Counted from the stretch's first letter, positions 1 to 6,037 are shown. The stretch is DNA of 6,152 nt from JAWLCA01 sp050485905 (GCA_050485905.1 JBJHCH010000158.1:1-6152); one strand, 5' to 3'. The notes: generated by a model from the sequence alone, not told the origin. Numbers and translations are program-made.

Positions 1-565
1 AGCCGCGATAGTCGAACATCATCGCGTCCGAGCAGCCCTTTGCCTCGGCCGCGTGTTTCGACATGGTGCAGATCATGTAAAGCCCCGCCGCCTTGGCCTG
101 GCTGGGCGCGGTTTCGGGGCTGGGGCGGCGCCATTTCGCGATGTCGAGCTTGGCGCCCTTCATCTTTGCATCGCCGTAGTAATTGCCCCATTCCCAGGCG
201 ACGACGGCCAGCCGCACCGGGTTGCGCTTTGCCGCGACGCCCATGTCCTGGCCCGCGCCGCGGAAGGCCACGGCGCGCACATAGGCGTCGGTGAAGCCGT
301 TGGCGGCCAGCACCTGGGCCTTGGCCTCGTCGATCTGCTCGGCGGTCCAGGGGATCGGCATGTCGATCAGCTTGCCCGAGGTCAGCAGCCGTTCGGAGTG
401 TTCGTGGCCGCGGAAGATCTTGCCGCCATAGGCGCGCTCGCCCTCGAACACGGAGCTGGCGTAGTGCATCGCATGGGTCAGGATGTGGACATTGGCGGCG
501 CGCCAGTCCAGCAGGTCCCCGTCCATCCAGATCTTGCCGTCGCGATCGTCATAGGCCCCGGTCAT
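1..565 (-). CDS. ilvE: Branched-chain amino acid aminotransferase, N-terminal 188 residues (3' end outside window)
   Basis: This is a PLP-dependent fold-type IV aminotransferase that interconverts leucine, isoleucine and valine with their 2-oxo acids, using glutamate/2-oxoglutarate, in the cytoplasm. The N-terminal region reads like IlvE: 'IWMDGDLLDW' (residues 12-21), 'VHILTHAMHYASSVFEGERA' (26-45), then 'FRGHEHSERLLTSGKL'. The PLP lysine is most likely K158 in 'SQAKAAGLY', aligning with the 'AAKAGGNY' motif of E. coli IlvE. The family is normally about 290-310 residues, so about one third is missing at the left edge. The start is the ATG at 565-563: a GGAGG (minus strand, 575-571) lies 5 bases upstream, while the ATG at 570 runs into a stop after two codons. 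It is divergent from the petP-like gene. Related fold-type IV enzymes (D-amino acid aminotransferase, aminodeoxychorismate lyase) are less likely given the EGERA and HAMHY motifs. Confidence 0.93.
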   Translation of the reverse strand, partial: MTGAYDDRDGKIWMDGDLLDWRAANVHILTHAMHYASSVFEGERAYGGKIFRGHEHSERLLTSGKLIDMPIPWTAEQIDEAKAQVLAANGFTDAYVRAVAFRGAGQDMGVAAKRNPVRLAVVAWEWGNYYGDAKMKGAKLDIAKWRRPSPETAPSQAKAAGLYMICTMSKHAAEAKGCSDAMMFDYRG

Positions 566-717
566 CGCATCCTCCCTGCGGCGCAAATTTGCAGATATTG
601 CGCAAGCTAGGTCCGATGCGGACAGATTCTTGCGCTTCAGCCGCGACTCGCTAACAATTGCATCTTGGAAAGTCAACAAGGCTGACATAAAATCCGGGCG
701 GAACGGGAGGGATGGAG
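566..717. promoter_or_regulatory. Divergent intergenic region ilvE / petP-like gene
   Basis: These 152 bases separate two divergently read genes and are visibly richer in A+T than the flanking coding DNA. Seen directly: a perfect palindrome GCAAATTTGC (583-592); a palindrome TTGCGCAA (598-605); GCGCAA repeated at 581-586 and 600-605; a 5-bp inverted repeat GTCCG-ATG-CGGAC (611-623); and CTTG-N9-CAAG (664-680). The first two sit in what would be the ilvE leader. The last overlaps the candidate ilvE -35 box and lies about 40 bases before the petP-like start, a position suited to autoregulation by a MarR protein. No protein-binding claim is proven. No convincing sigma-70 pair was found for the petP-like gene: TTGGAA (665-670) and CATAAA (686-691) are only 15 bases apart. 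Confidence 0.6.
648..676 (-). promoter_or_regulatory. Candidate ilvE promoter
   Basis: On the minus strand TTGACT (676-671) is followed after exactly 17 bases by TAGCGA (653-648). The -35 box is good (5 of 6 to TTGACA); the -10 box is poor against the E. coli consensus but resembles the TAGCGT seen before the deacetylase gene in this window. Transcription would begin around 640, giving a leader of about 75 bases containing the GCAAATTTGC and TTGCGCAA dyads. Confidence 0.35.
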
Positions 718-1224
718 ATGGCCGAGGACGGACCGCGACCGGGGGGCGAGAGCCTGCTGTTCCTGACCGACGAGCAGCTGCGCAAGGGGATCGAGGCGAT
801 GTTCTTTGCCTATCGCGGCTTCACCGCCGATCCCGACCGGATTCTGGAACGCCACGACTATGGCCGCGCCCATCACCGGGCGGTGCATTTCATCCATCGC
901 ACGCCGGGGACGACGGTGAACAACCTGCTGGGGATACTGGGCGTGACCAAGCAGTCGCTGAACCGGGTGCTGCGCACGCTGATCCGCGACGGGCTGGTGG
1001 AAAGCCGGGTGGGCCGGCGCGACCGGCGCGAGCGGCATCTGTTCCTGACCGAAAAGGGCGAGGCGCTGGAGCGCGAACTGTCCGAAGCGCAGCGGCGGCG
1101 GATGCGCGCGGCCTATCGCGCCGCCGGGCCGCAGGCGGTGGCAGGCTTCCGCCAGGTGCTGGAGGCGATGATGGACCCCGACCAGCGGCGGCAGTTCCGC
1201 ACCATCCGGGACGGTGGCCAATGA
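718..1224 (+). CDS. petP: MarR-family winged-helix transcriptional regulator, PetP-like
   Basis: This is a 168-residue MarR-family DNA-binding protein, normal length for the family. After an N-terminal helix region ('FLTDEQLRKGIEAMFFAYRG', 15-34), the winged helix-turn-helix covers about residues 50-112: 'TTVNNLLGILGVTKQSLNRV' (65-84) is the HTH with its recognition helix, followed by the wing with basic 'VGRRDRRERHLFLTEKG' (98-114). C-terminal helices should form the dimer interface. The start is set by the Shine-Dalgarno GGGAGGG (705-711): the ATG at 718 is 6 bases away, while an in-frame ATG at 712 directly abuts it and is improbable. The stop overlaps the next start by four bases (ATGA, 1221-1224), so the two are translationally coupled. 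A MarR gene fused in this way to an OmpR-type regulator is the petP-petR arrangement of Rhodobacter capsulatus. The symbol rests on that arrangement and on remembered similarity, not on a search. No ligand can be inferred. Confidence 0.85.
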   Translation: MAEDGPRPGGESLLFLTDEQLRKGIEAMFFAYRGFTADPDRILERHDYGRAHHRAVHFIHRTPGTTVNNLLGILGVTKQSLNRVLRTLIRDGLVESRVGRRDRRERHLFLTEKGEALERELSEAQRRRMRAAYRAAGPQAVAGFRQVLEAMMDPDQRRQFRTIRDGGQ

Positions 1225-1940
1225 CCGAGGTGGCCGAGGCGCATCTGCTGATCGTCGAGGATGACGCGGGGATCCGCGGCCTGCTGCAGAAATACCTGAT
1301 GCGGCAGGGGTTCCTGGTGTCGGCGGCGCGCGACGCGGCCCATGCGCGGCGGCTGCTGGCGGGGCTGGATTTCGACCTGATCGTGATGGACGTGATGATG
1401 CCGGGCGAGGACGGGATCAGCCTGACCCGCAGCCTGCGAGAGGACCGCACGACGCCGATCCTGCTGCTGACCGCGCGGGGCGAGACGGCGGATCGCATTC
1501 GCGGGCTGGAGGCGGGGGCCGACGATTATCTGTCCAAACCCTTTGAGCCCAAGGAACTGGCGCTGAGGATCAACGCCATCCTGCGCCGGGTGCCGCCTGC
1601 CGCGACGGATGGCTCGTTGCCCAAGGTGCTGCATCTGGGCGAGGTGCGCTATGACGTGGACCGGGGCGAGTTGTGGCGGGGCACCAACCCGGTGCGGCTG
1701 ACCGCGACCGAGGCGGCGCTGATGCGGATATTTGCCGCCCGCCCCGGCGCCGCCGTCAGCCGTGGCCAACTGGTCGAGGATCTGGGCCGCGACAAGGGCC
1801 AGCACGAGGGCGAGTTGGCGCAGGAACGCGCGGTGGACGTGCAGATCACCCGCTTGCGCCGCAAGATCGAGGCCGACCCGCGCCAGCCGCGCTATCTGCA
1901 GACGGTGCGCGGATCGGGCTACATGCTCGCGCCGGACTGA
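1221..1940 (+). CDS. petR: OmpR/PhoB-family response regulator, PetR-like
   Basis: This is a 239-residue two-component response regulator of the OmpR subfamily. The receiver domain (about 7-122) has the acidic pair D14-D15 in 'LLIVEDD', phosphoacceptor D57 in 'VMDVMMPGEDG', switch T84 in 'LLLTARG' and invariant K106 in 'YLSKPF'. The C-terminal winged helix (about 137-237) includes 'RLTATEAALMRIFAARPG' (159-176), the recognition helix 'ERAVDVQITRLRRKIE' (202-217) and the wing 'YLQTVRGSGYML' (225-236). All residues needed for phosphorylation are present. The ATG overlaps the petP stop; no separate ribosome site is needed. In R. capsulatus, petR was described upstream of the cytochrome bc1 genes and reported as required for photosynthetic and respiratory growth. 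No histidine kinase is encoded in this window, so its phosphodonor is unknown. Family assignment is firm; the petR name is likely but was not tested by alignment. Confidence 0.9.
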   Translation: MTEVAEAHLLIVEDDAGIRGLLQKYLMRQGFLVSAARDAAHARRLLAGLDFDLIVMDVMMPGEDGISLTRSLREDRTTPILLLTARGETADRIRGLEAGADDYLSKPFEPKELALRINAILRRVPPAATDGSLPKVLHLGEVRYDVDRGELWRGTNPVRLTATEAALMRIFAARPGAAVSRGQLVEDLGRDKGQHEGELAQERAVDVQITRLRRKIEADPRQPRYLQTVRGSGYMLAPD

Positions 1941-1947
1941 GCCGCGC

Positions 1948-1976
1948 TTGCCTGTGCCGCCCTGCGCGCATAGCGT
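1948..1976 (+). promoter_or_regulatory. Candidate promoter of the deacetylase-xseB-ispA-dxs operon, possibly leaderless
   Basis: TTGCCT (1948-1953) is followed after exactly 17 bases by TAGCGT (1971-1976). The A of the deacetylase ATG (1984) is 8 bases after the -10 box, about where transcription would start, so the mRNA could begin at or next to its start codon. This agrees with the lack of a recognisable Shine-Dalgarno site before that ATG. It is drawn from box spacing only; both boxes match the E. coli consensus moderately (4 of 6 and 3 of 6). Confidence 0.45.
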
Positions 1977-1983
1977 GGCGGGC

Positions 1984-2919
1984 ATGACAACCGCGCTTTA
2001 CACCCACCCCGCCAGCCTGAGCCACGAAACCCCGCCCGGCCATCCCGAGCGCATTGCCCGGATGGAGGCGATCAACGCCCGGCTGGGTGAGAGTGCCTTT
2101 GACGGGCTGGACCGGCTTGACGCCCCGCTGGCCGACCTGTCCGAGGTGCTGCGCTGCCACACGCCGGAGTATGTCGATGCCGTGCAGGGCGCGATCCCCG
2201 GCGCGGGGCTGGCGCAACTGGATGCCGACACATGGCTGTCGCCCGGATCGATGGAGGCCGCGCTGCGCGGGGTCGGGGCGGTGACGGCGGCGGTGGACCG
2301 GGTGCTGGCGGGGGCGGCGCACAATGCCTTCTGCGCGATCCGCCCGCCGGGTCACCATGCGGAACGGGCGACGCCGATGGGGTTCTGCCTGTTCGGCAAC
2401 GTCGCCATCGCGGCCAAGCGGGCGCTGGATCATCACGGGGTGGGCCGCGTGGCGGTGGTGGATTTCGACGTGCATCACGGCAACGGCACGCAGGATCTGC
2501 TGTGGGACGAGGGGCGGGCGCTGTTCGTCTCCAGCCATCAGATGCCGCTCTGGCCCGGCACCGGCGCGGCGGGCGAGCGCGGGACCAGCGACAACATCCT
2601 GAACCTGCCACTGGCACCGGGCAGCGGCGGGGCGGAAATGCGCGCGGTCTATGAGGCGAAGGTGTTTCCGCGCCTTGCCGCGTTTCGGCCCGAACTGGTG
2701 CTGATCTCGGCCGGGTTCGACGCGCATCAGGACGACCCGCTGGCGAACCTGAACTGGGGGGTGTCGGATTTCGTCTGGCTGACCGAACGGCTGTGCGATC
2801 TGGCCGCGGACCACGCCGGGGGTCGGGTGGTTTCCGCGTTGGAAGGCGGCTATGACCTCGACGCGCTGGCGGACTCGGTCGCCGCGCATGTGAAGGTGCT
2901 GATGGAGCGGGGCGGATGA
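1984..2919 (+). CDS. Histone deacetylase family protein (class II-like zinc amidohydrolase)
   Basis: This is a 311-residue arginase/deacetylase-fold enzyme expected to remove acetyl groups from an amine in the cytoplasm. The substrate cannot be told from sequence: acetyl-lysine on proteins, acetylpolyamines or another small acylamine. The active site is complete: H124-H125 in 'IRPPGHHAE'; zinc ligands D162 and H164 in 'VVDFDVHHGNGTQ', and D246 in 'LISAGFDAHQDDPL'; catalytic tyrosine Y290 in 'ALEGGYDLDALA'. The N-terminal 'HETPPGHPERIARM' (14-27) is typical of class II-type bacterial enzymes. The start is the ATG at 1984; the reading frame stays open upstream across the end of petR, but similarity begins at 'TALYTHPASL'. 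There is no clear ribosome site, see the candidate leaderless promoter. Its stop overlaps the xseB start (ATGA, 2916-2919), tying it to the xseB-ispA-dxs operon. Relatives are often annotated AcuC or acetylpolyamine amidohydrolase; neither name is justified here. Confidence 0.92.
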   Translation: MTTALYTHPASLSHETPPGHPERIARMEAINARLGESAFDGLDRLDAPLADLSEVLRCHTPEYVDAVQGAIPGAGLAQLDADTWLSPGSMEAALRGVGAVTAAVDRVLAGAAHNAFCAIRPPGHHAERATPMGFCLFGNVAIAAKRALDHHGVGRVAVVDFDVHHGNGTQDLLWDEGRALFVSSHQMPLWPGTGAAGERGTSDNILNLPLAPGSGGAEMRAVYEAKVFPRLAAFRPELVLISAGFDAHQDDPLANLNWGVSDFVWLTERLCDLAADHAGGRVVSALEGGYDLDALADSVAAHVKVLMERGG

Positions 2920-3158
2920 GCGAGACACCGGTAGCAGAGATGAGCTTCGAGGCCGCGATGGCGGAGCTGGAGGCGGTGGTCGGCCAACTGGAGCGCGGGG
3001 ACGTGGCGCTGGAGGATTCGATCAGGCTTTATGAACGCGGCGCGGCGCTGAAGGCCCATTGCGAGGCCAGGCTGAAGGCCGCCGAGGAACGCGTGGCGCA
3101 GATCACGCTGGGCGAGGATGGCCAGCCCACCGGCCTGAAAGCGGCCGAGGGGGCCTGA
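2916..3158 (+). CDS. xseB: Exodeoxyribonuclease VII small subunit
   Basis: This is the 80-residue small subunit of exonuclease VII, which together with the large catalytic subunit XseA degrades single-stranded DNA to oligonucleotides and takes part in repair. Its length equals that of E. coli XseB. The diagnostic pattern is present: 'SFEAAMAELEAVVGQLERGD' (10-29), then 'LEDSIRLYERGAALKAHCEA' (32-51) and 'RLKAAEERV' (52-60), forming two helices that pack as a coiled-coil-like hairpin. A GGAG at 2904-2907 lies 8 bases before the ATG, inside the end of the deacetylase gene, which it overlaps by four bases. ispA begins 5 bases after its stop. The xseB-ispA-dxs order is the same as in E. coli. xseA is not in the window. 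Confidence 0.95.
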   Translation: MSETPVAEMSFEAAMAELEAVVGQLERGDVALEDSIRLYERGAALKAHCEARLKAAEERVAQITLGEDGQPTGLKAAEGA

Positions 3159-3163
3159 CCGCC

Positions 3164-4024
3164 GTGGACGGGCTCGCCCCCGCCGCAGGCGCGGTGCGCG
3201 ATCATCTGGCCGCCGTGATGGCGCCGCTGGGCGATGCGCCGGTGGTGCAGGCGATGCGCTATGCGGTGGCGGGCGGCAAGGGGCTGCGGGGCTATCTGGT
3301 GCTGGAATCGGCGGTGCTGCACGGGGTCGGGCGCGAGTCAGCCCTGCCCGCGGCGGCGGCGGTCGAGGCGCTGCATGCCTACAGCCTGGTCCATGACGAC
3401 CTGCCGGCGATGGATGATGACGACCTGCGCCGGGGACAGCCCACGGTGCATGTGACATGGGACGAGGCGACGGCGATCCTGGCCGGCGACGCGCTGCAGA
3501 CGCTGGCGTTCGAGTTGCTGGCCGATCCGCTGATCGGCCCGGCCGAGGTGCGCGTGGCGCTGGTGGCGTCGCTGGCACGGGCGGCGGGGGCGCGGGGCAT
3601 GGTGCTGGGGCAGGCGCTGGACATCGCGGCGGAAAGCGCGGCGGAGCCCTTGACGCTGGAGGAAATCACCGCCCTGCAGGCGGGCAAGACCGGCGCGCTG
3701 ATCCGCTGGTCGGCCGAGGCGGGCGCAATCATCGGCGGCGCCGATCCCGGCCCGATGCGCGCCTATGCCACGGCGCTGGGCCTTGCGTTTCAGATCGCAG
3801 ACGACATTCTGGACGAGGTGGGGGACGAGGCCCGCGCCGGCAAGCGGCTGCACAAGGATGCGGGGCGCGGCAAGGCCACGTTCGTGTCGCTGCTGGGCCT
3901 GCAGGGCGCCCGCGACCGCGCCGCCGCACTGGTGGCCGAGGCCGAGGCGGCGCTGGCCCCCTATGGCGACCGGGCGGATGGCTTGCGCGACCTGGCGCGC
4001 TTCGTTATCGCCCGCGACAGATAG
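3164..4024 (+). CDS. ispA: Farnesyl diphosphate synthase (polyprenyl synthetase family)
   Basis: This is a 286-residue trans-prenyltransferase that condenses dimethylallyl and isopentenyl diphosphate to geranyl and then farnesyl diphosphate. The first aspartate-rich motif is 'VHDDLPAMDDDDLRRG' (76-91) with D78, D79 and D84 binding Mg-diphosphate; the second is 'QIADDILDE' (210-218). 'AGGKGLRGYLV' (36-46) holds the isopentenyl-diphosphate-binding region. The two-residue insert in the first motif and aromatic Y73 five residues before it are the bacterial (type II) farnesyl synthase signature, favouring C15 over a C20 product. The start is inferred to be GTG at 3164, 10 bases after GAGGGGG (3147-3153). 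The frame is open to an ATG at 3059, but that would lie deep inside xseB and add 35 residues unlike the family. dxs follows after 7 bases. A geranylgeranyl synthase is the main alternative. Confidence 0.93.
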   Translation: MDGLAPAAGAVRDHLAAVMAPLGDAPVVQAMRYAVAGGKGLRGYLVLESAVLHGVGRESALPAAAAVEALHAYSLVHDDLPAMDDDDLRRGQPTVHVTWDEATAILAGDALQTLAFELLADPLIGPAEVRVALVASLARAAGARGMVLGQALDIAAESAAEPLTLEEITALQAGKTGALIRWSAEAGAIIGGADPGPMRAYATALGLAFQIADDILDEVGDEARAGKRLHKDAGRGKATFVSLLGLQGARDRAAALVAEAEAALAPYGDRADGLRDLARFVIARDR

Positions 4025-4031
4025 GAGCACG

Positions 4032-5957
4032 ATGACCGACCGCCCCAAGACCCCGCTGCTGGACGCCGTCCACGGCCCCGCCGACCTGAGGCGGCTGAGC
4101 GACCGTCAGTTGCGGCAGGTGGCGGATGAGTTGCGCGCCGAGACGATCAGCGCGGTCAGCGTGACCGGCGGGCATCTGGGCGCGGGGCTGGGGGTGGTGG
4201 AACTGACCGTGGCGCTGCACGCGGTCTTCGACACGCCGCGCGACCGGCTGGTCTGGGACGTGAGCCACCAGTGCTATCCGCACAAGATCCTGACCGGCCG
4301 GCGCGACCGGATCCGCACGATCCGGATGAAGGACGGGCTGTCGGGCTTCACCAAGCGGTCGGAAAGCCCCTATGACCCGTTCGGGGCGGCGCATTCGTCA
4401 ACCTCGATCAGTGCGGCGCTGGGGTTCGCGGTGGCGCGCGATCTGGGCGGCGCGCCCGACCCGGCGCTGGGCGATGCCATCGCGGTGATCGGCGACGGCG
4501 CGATGAGCGCCGGCATGGCCTATGAGGCGATGAACAACGCCGGCCATCTGAAGCAGCGGCTGTTCGTGATCCTGAACGACAACGAGATGTCGATTGCCCC
4601 GCCGGTGGGGGCGATGTCGGCCTATCTCTCGCGGCTTTACGCGGGCGCGCCGTTCCAGGATCTGGCCGCCGCCGCCAAGGGCGCGGTCAACCTGCTGCCC
4701 GAACCGTTCCGCGAGGGGGCGAAACGGGCCAAGGATGCGCTGAAGCATTTCGCAGTCGGTGGCACGCTGTTCGATGCGCTGGGGTTCAGCTACATCGGGC
4801 CCATCGACGGGCATGATCTGGACCAGCTTCTGCCGGTGCTGCGCACGGCGCGGGCGCGGGCGCACGGGCCGATCCTGATCCATGTGCTGACCAAGAAGGG
4901 CAAGGGCTACGCCCCCGCCGAATCTGCCAGCGACAAGGGGCATGCGACGGCGAAGTTCGACGTGGTGACGGGCGAGCAGAAAAAGGCGCCGTCGAACGCG
5001 CCAAGCTACACCAAGGTCTTTGCCCAAAGCCTGATCCGGCAGGCCGAGGCCGACGACCGGATCGTCGCCGTCACCGCCGCGATGCCGGATGGCACCGGGC
5101 TGAACCTGTTTGCTGAGCGGTTTCCGAAACGCTGCTTTGACGTGGGCATCGCGGAGCAGCATGGCGTCACCTTCTGCGCCGGGCTGGCGGCGGGGGGGAT
5201 GAAGCCGTTCTGCGCGATCTATTCGACCTTCCTGCAGCGCGGTTACGATCAGGTGGTGCATGACGTGGCGATCCAGCGGCTGCCGGTCCGCTTTGCCATC
5301 GACCGCGCCGGGCTGGTGGGGGCGGACGGGGCCACCCATGCGGGGGCGTTCGACGTGGCCTATCTGGCGAACCTGCCGGGCTTCACCGTGATGGCGGCGG
5401 CGGATGAGGCGGAACTGGTGCACATGGTCGCGACGGCGGCGGCCCATGAAGACGGCCCCATCGCGTTCCGCTTCCCGCGGGGCGAGGGGGTAGGGGTGGA
5501 CCTGCCCGAGCGCGGCGTGCCGCTGGAGATCGGCAAGGGGCGCGTGATCCGCGAGGGGGCGCGCGCGGCGATCCTGTCCTTCGGCACCCGCCTGTCAGAG
5601 GTTCTGGTGGCGGCCGAGGCGCTGGCGGCGCGGGGCATGGCGCCGACGGTGGCGGATGCGCGGTTCGCGAAACCGCTGGACCGCGACTTGATCCTGCGGC
5701 TGGCGGCGGAGCATGAGGCGCTGGTGACGATCGAGGAGGGGGCCATCGGGGGCTTCGGCTCTCACGTCGCGCAGTTGCTGGCCGAGGCGGGGATTTTTGA
5801 CCGGGGTCTGAAGTTCCGCAGCATGGTTCTGCCGGACATCTTCATCGATCAGGCGAGCCCCGCGGATATGTATGCGGTGGCGGGGCTGAACGCGGCGCAG
5901 ATCGAGGCGAAGGTGCTGGAGGCGCTGGGCGTGGGGGTGATCGGAAAACGAGCCTGA
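4032..5957 (+). CDS. dxs: 1-deoxy-D-xylulose-5-phosphate synthase
   Basis: This 641-residue thiamine-diphosphate enzyme condenses pyruvate with glyceraldehyde-3-phosphate, the first step of the MEP isoprenoid pathway; it is slightly longer than E. coli Dxs (620). Visible in order: catalytic H48 in 'SVTGGHLGAGLGVVELT' (43-59); 'WDVSHQCYPHKILTGRRD' (75-92); 'HSSTSISAALG' (121-131); the thiamine-Mg motif from 'GDGAMSAGMAYEAMNNAG' (154-171) to 'LNDNEMSI' (181-188); 'YIGPIDGHD' (254-262); the catalytic glutamate E375 in 'VGIAEQHGVTF' (371-381); 'YSTFLQRGYDQ' (397-407); 'AIDRAGLVGADGATHAGAFD' (422-441). A transketolase C-terminal domain ends the protein. The start ATG has AGGAG (4023-4027) 4 bases upstream, overlapping the ispA stop. 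It is the last gene of the operon and supplies precursors for ispA. Some Rhodobacter relatives have a second dxs near photosynthesis genes; none is seen here. Confidence 0.97.
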   Translation: MTDRPKTPLLDAVHGPADLRRLSDRQLRQVADELRAETISAVSVTGGHLGAGLGVVELTVALHAVFDTPRDRLVWDVSHQCYPHKILTGRRDRIRTIRMKDGLSGFTKRSESPYDPFGAAHSSTSISAALGFAVARDLGGAPDPALGDAIAVIGDGAMSAGMAYEAMNNAGHLKQRLFVILNDNEMSIAPPVGAMSAYLSRLYAGAPFQDLAAAAKGAVNLLPEPFREGAKRAKDALKHFAVGGTLFDALGFSYIGPIDGHDLDQLLPVLRTARARAHGPILIHVLTKKGKGYAPAESASDKGHATAKFDVVTGEQKKAPSNAPSYTKVFAQSLIRQAEADDRIVAVTAAMPDGTGLNLFAERFPKRCFDVGIAEQHGVTFCAGLAAGGMKPFCAIYSTFLQRGYDQVVHDVAIQRLPVRFAIDRAGLVGADGATHAGAFDVAYLANLPGFTVMAAADEAELVHMVATAAAHEDGPIAFRFPRGEGVGVDLPERGVPLEIGKGRVIREGARAAILSFGTRLSEVLVAAEALAARGMAPTVADARFAKPLDRDLILRLAAEHEALVTIEEGAIGGFGSHVAQLLAEAGIFDRGLKFRSMVLPDIFIDQASPADMYAVAGLNAAQIEAKVLEALGVGVIGKRA

Positions 5958-5971
5958 GGGGCGGTTTTCCG
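5942..5971 (+). other. Hairpin enclosing the dxs stop codon
   Basis: CGGAAAAC (5942-5949) and GTTTTCCG (5964-5971) are perfect inverted complements, 8 bp, with a 14-base loop. Inside, GCC (5952-5954) can pair with GGC (5960-5962), leaving a small loop that contains most of the dxs TGA (5955-5957). No U-run follows, so it is not a canonical intrinsic terminator; it may shape or protect the 3' end of the operon mRNA. The role is inferred. Confidence 0.45.
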
Positions 5972-5973
5972 GG

Positions 5974-5993
5974 TTTGGGCACGCGTGCCCAAA
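5974..5993. terminator. 20-base perfect palindrome after dxs, possible transcription end
   Basis: TTTGGGCACGCGTGCCCAAA reads identically on both strands. In RNA it would fold as an 8-bp stem with a CGCG tetraloop, beginning 17 bases after the dxs stop and two bases after the preceding hairpin. It is followed by AAAGTC on the plus strand and by CCCGG on the minus strand, so the U-tract of an intrinsic terminator is absent on both sides. The call as terminator rests on position and stem strength alone; a protein-binding dyad or a dispersed palindromic repeat are real alternatives. Confidence 0.35.
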
Positions 5994-6037
5994 AAGTCAA
6001 ACCACTGATCGGAAAGGATAATCGATTTTTTGTTTAC

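Noticed and set aside
562..570. Two-codon minigene ATG-CGA-TGA (minus strand) overlapping the ilvE start, as a possible translational control element.
   Set aside because: The ribosome site GGAGG directly abuts this ATG and is properly spaced only for the ilvE ATG at 565, so the minigene is unlikely to be initiated.
53..610. Long open frame on the plus strand opposite ilvE.
   Set aside because: It is the complement of a well-supported ilvE coding region in GC-rich DNA; its translation has no recognisable family and no ribosome site.
1941..1983. Terminator between petR and the deacetylase gene.
   Set aside because: No stable hairpin followed by a T-run is present in the 43-base gap; a promoter is the better reading, and read-through from petR remains possible.
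1113..1985. Long minus-strand open frame (290 codons) across petP, petR and the following gap.
   Set aside because: It is antisense to two genes with clear domain motifs; the histidine- and arginine-rich translation is typical of shadow frames in high-GC DNA.
1846..2928. Long minus-strand open frame (360 codons) opposite the deacetylase gene.
   Set aside because: The sense strand encodes the full deacetylase active site; the antisense translation has no recognisable motif.
4398..5447. Minus-strand open frame (349 codons) inside dxs.
   Set aside because: Shadow of dxs; low-complexity H/R/P-rich translation without motif or ribosome site.
6008..6031. Intrinsic terminator formed by ATCG/CGAT followed by six Ts (6026-6031).
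   Set aside because: The stem is only 4 bp with an 11-base loop, too weak; the T-run is more simply part of the AT-rich region upstream of the next promoter.
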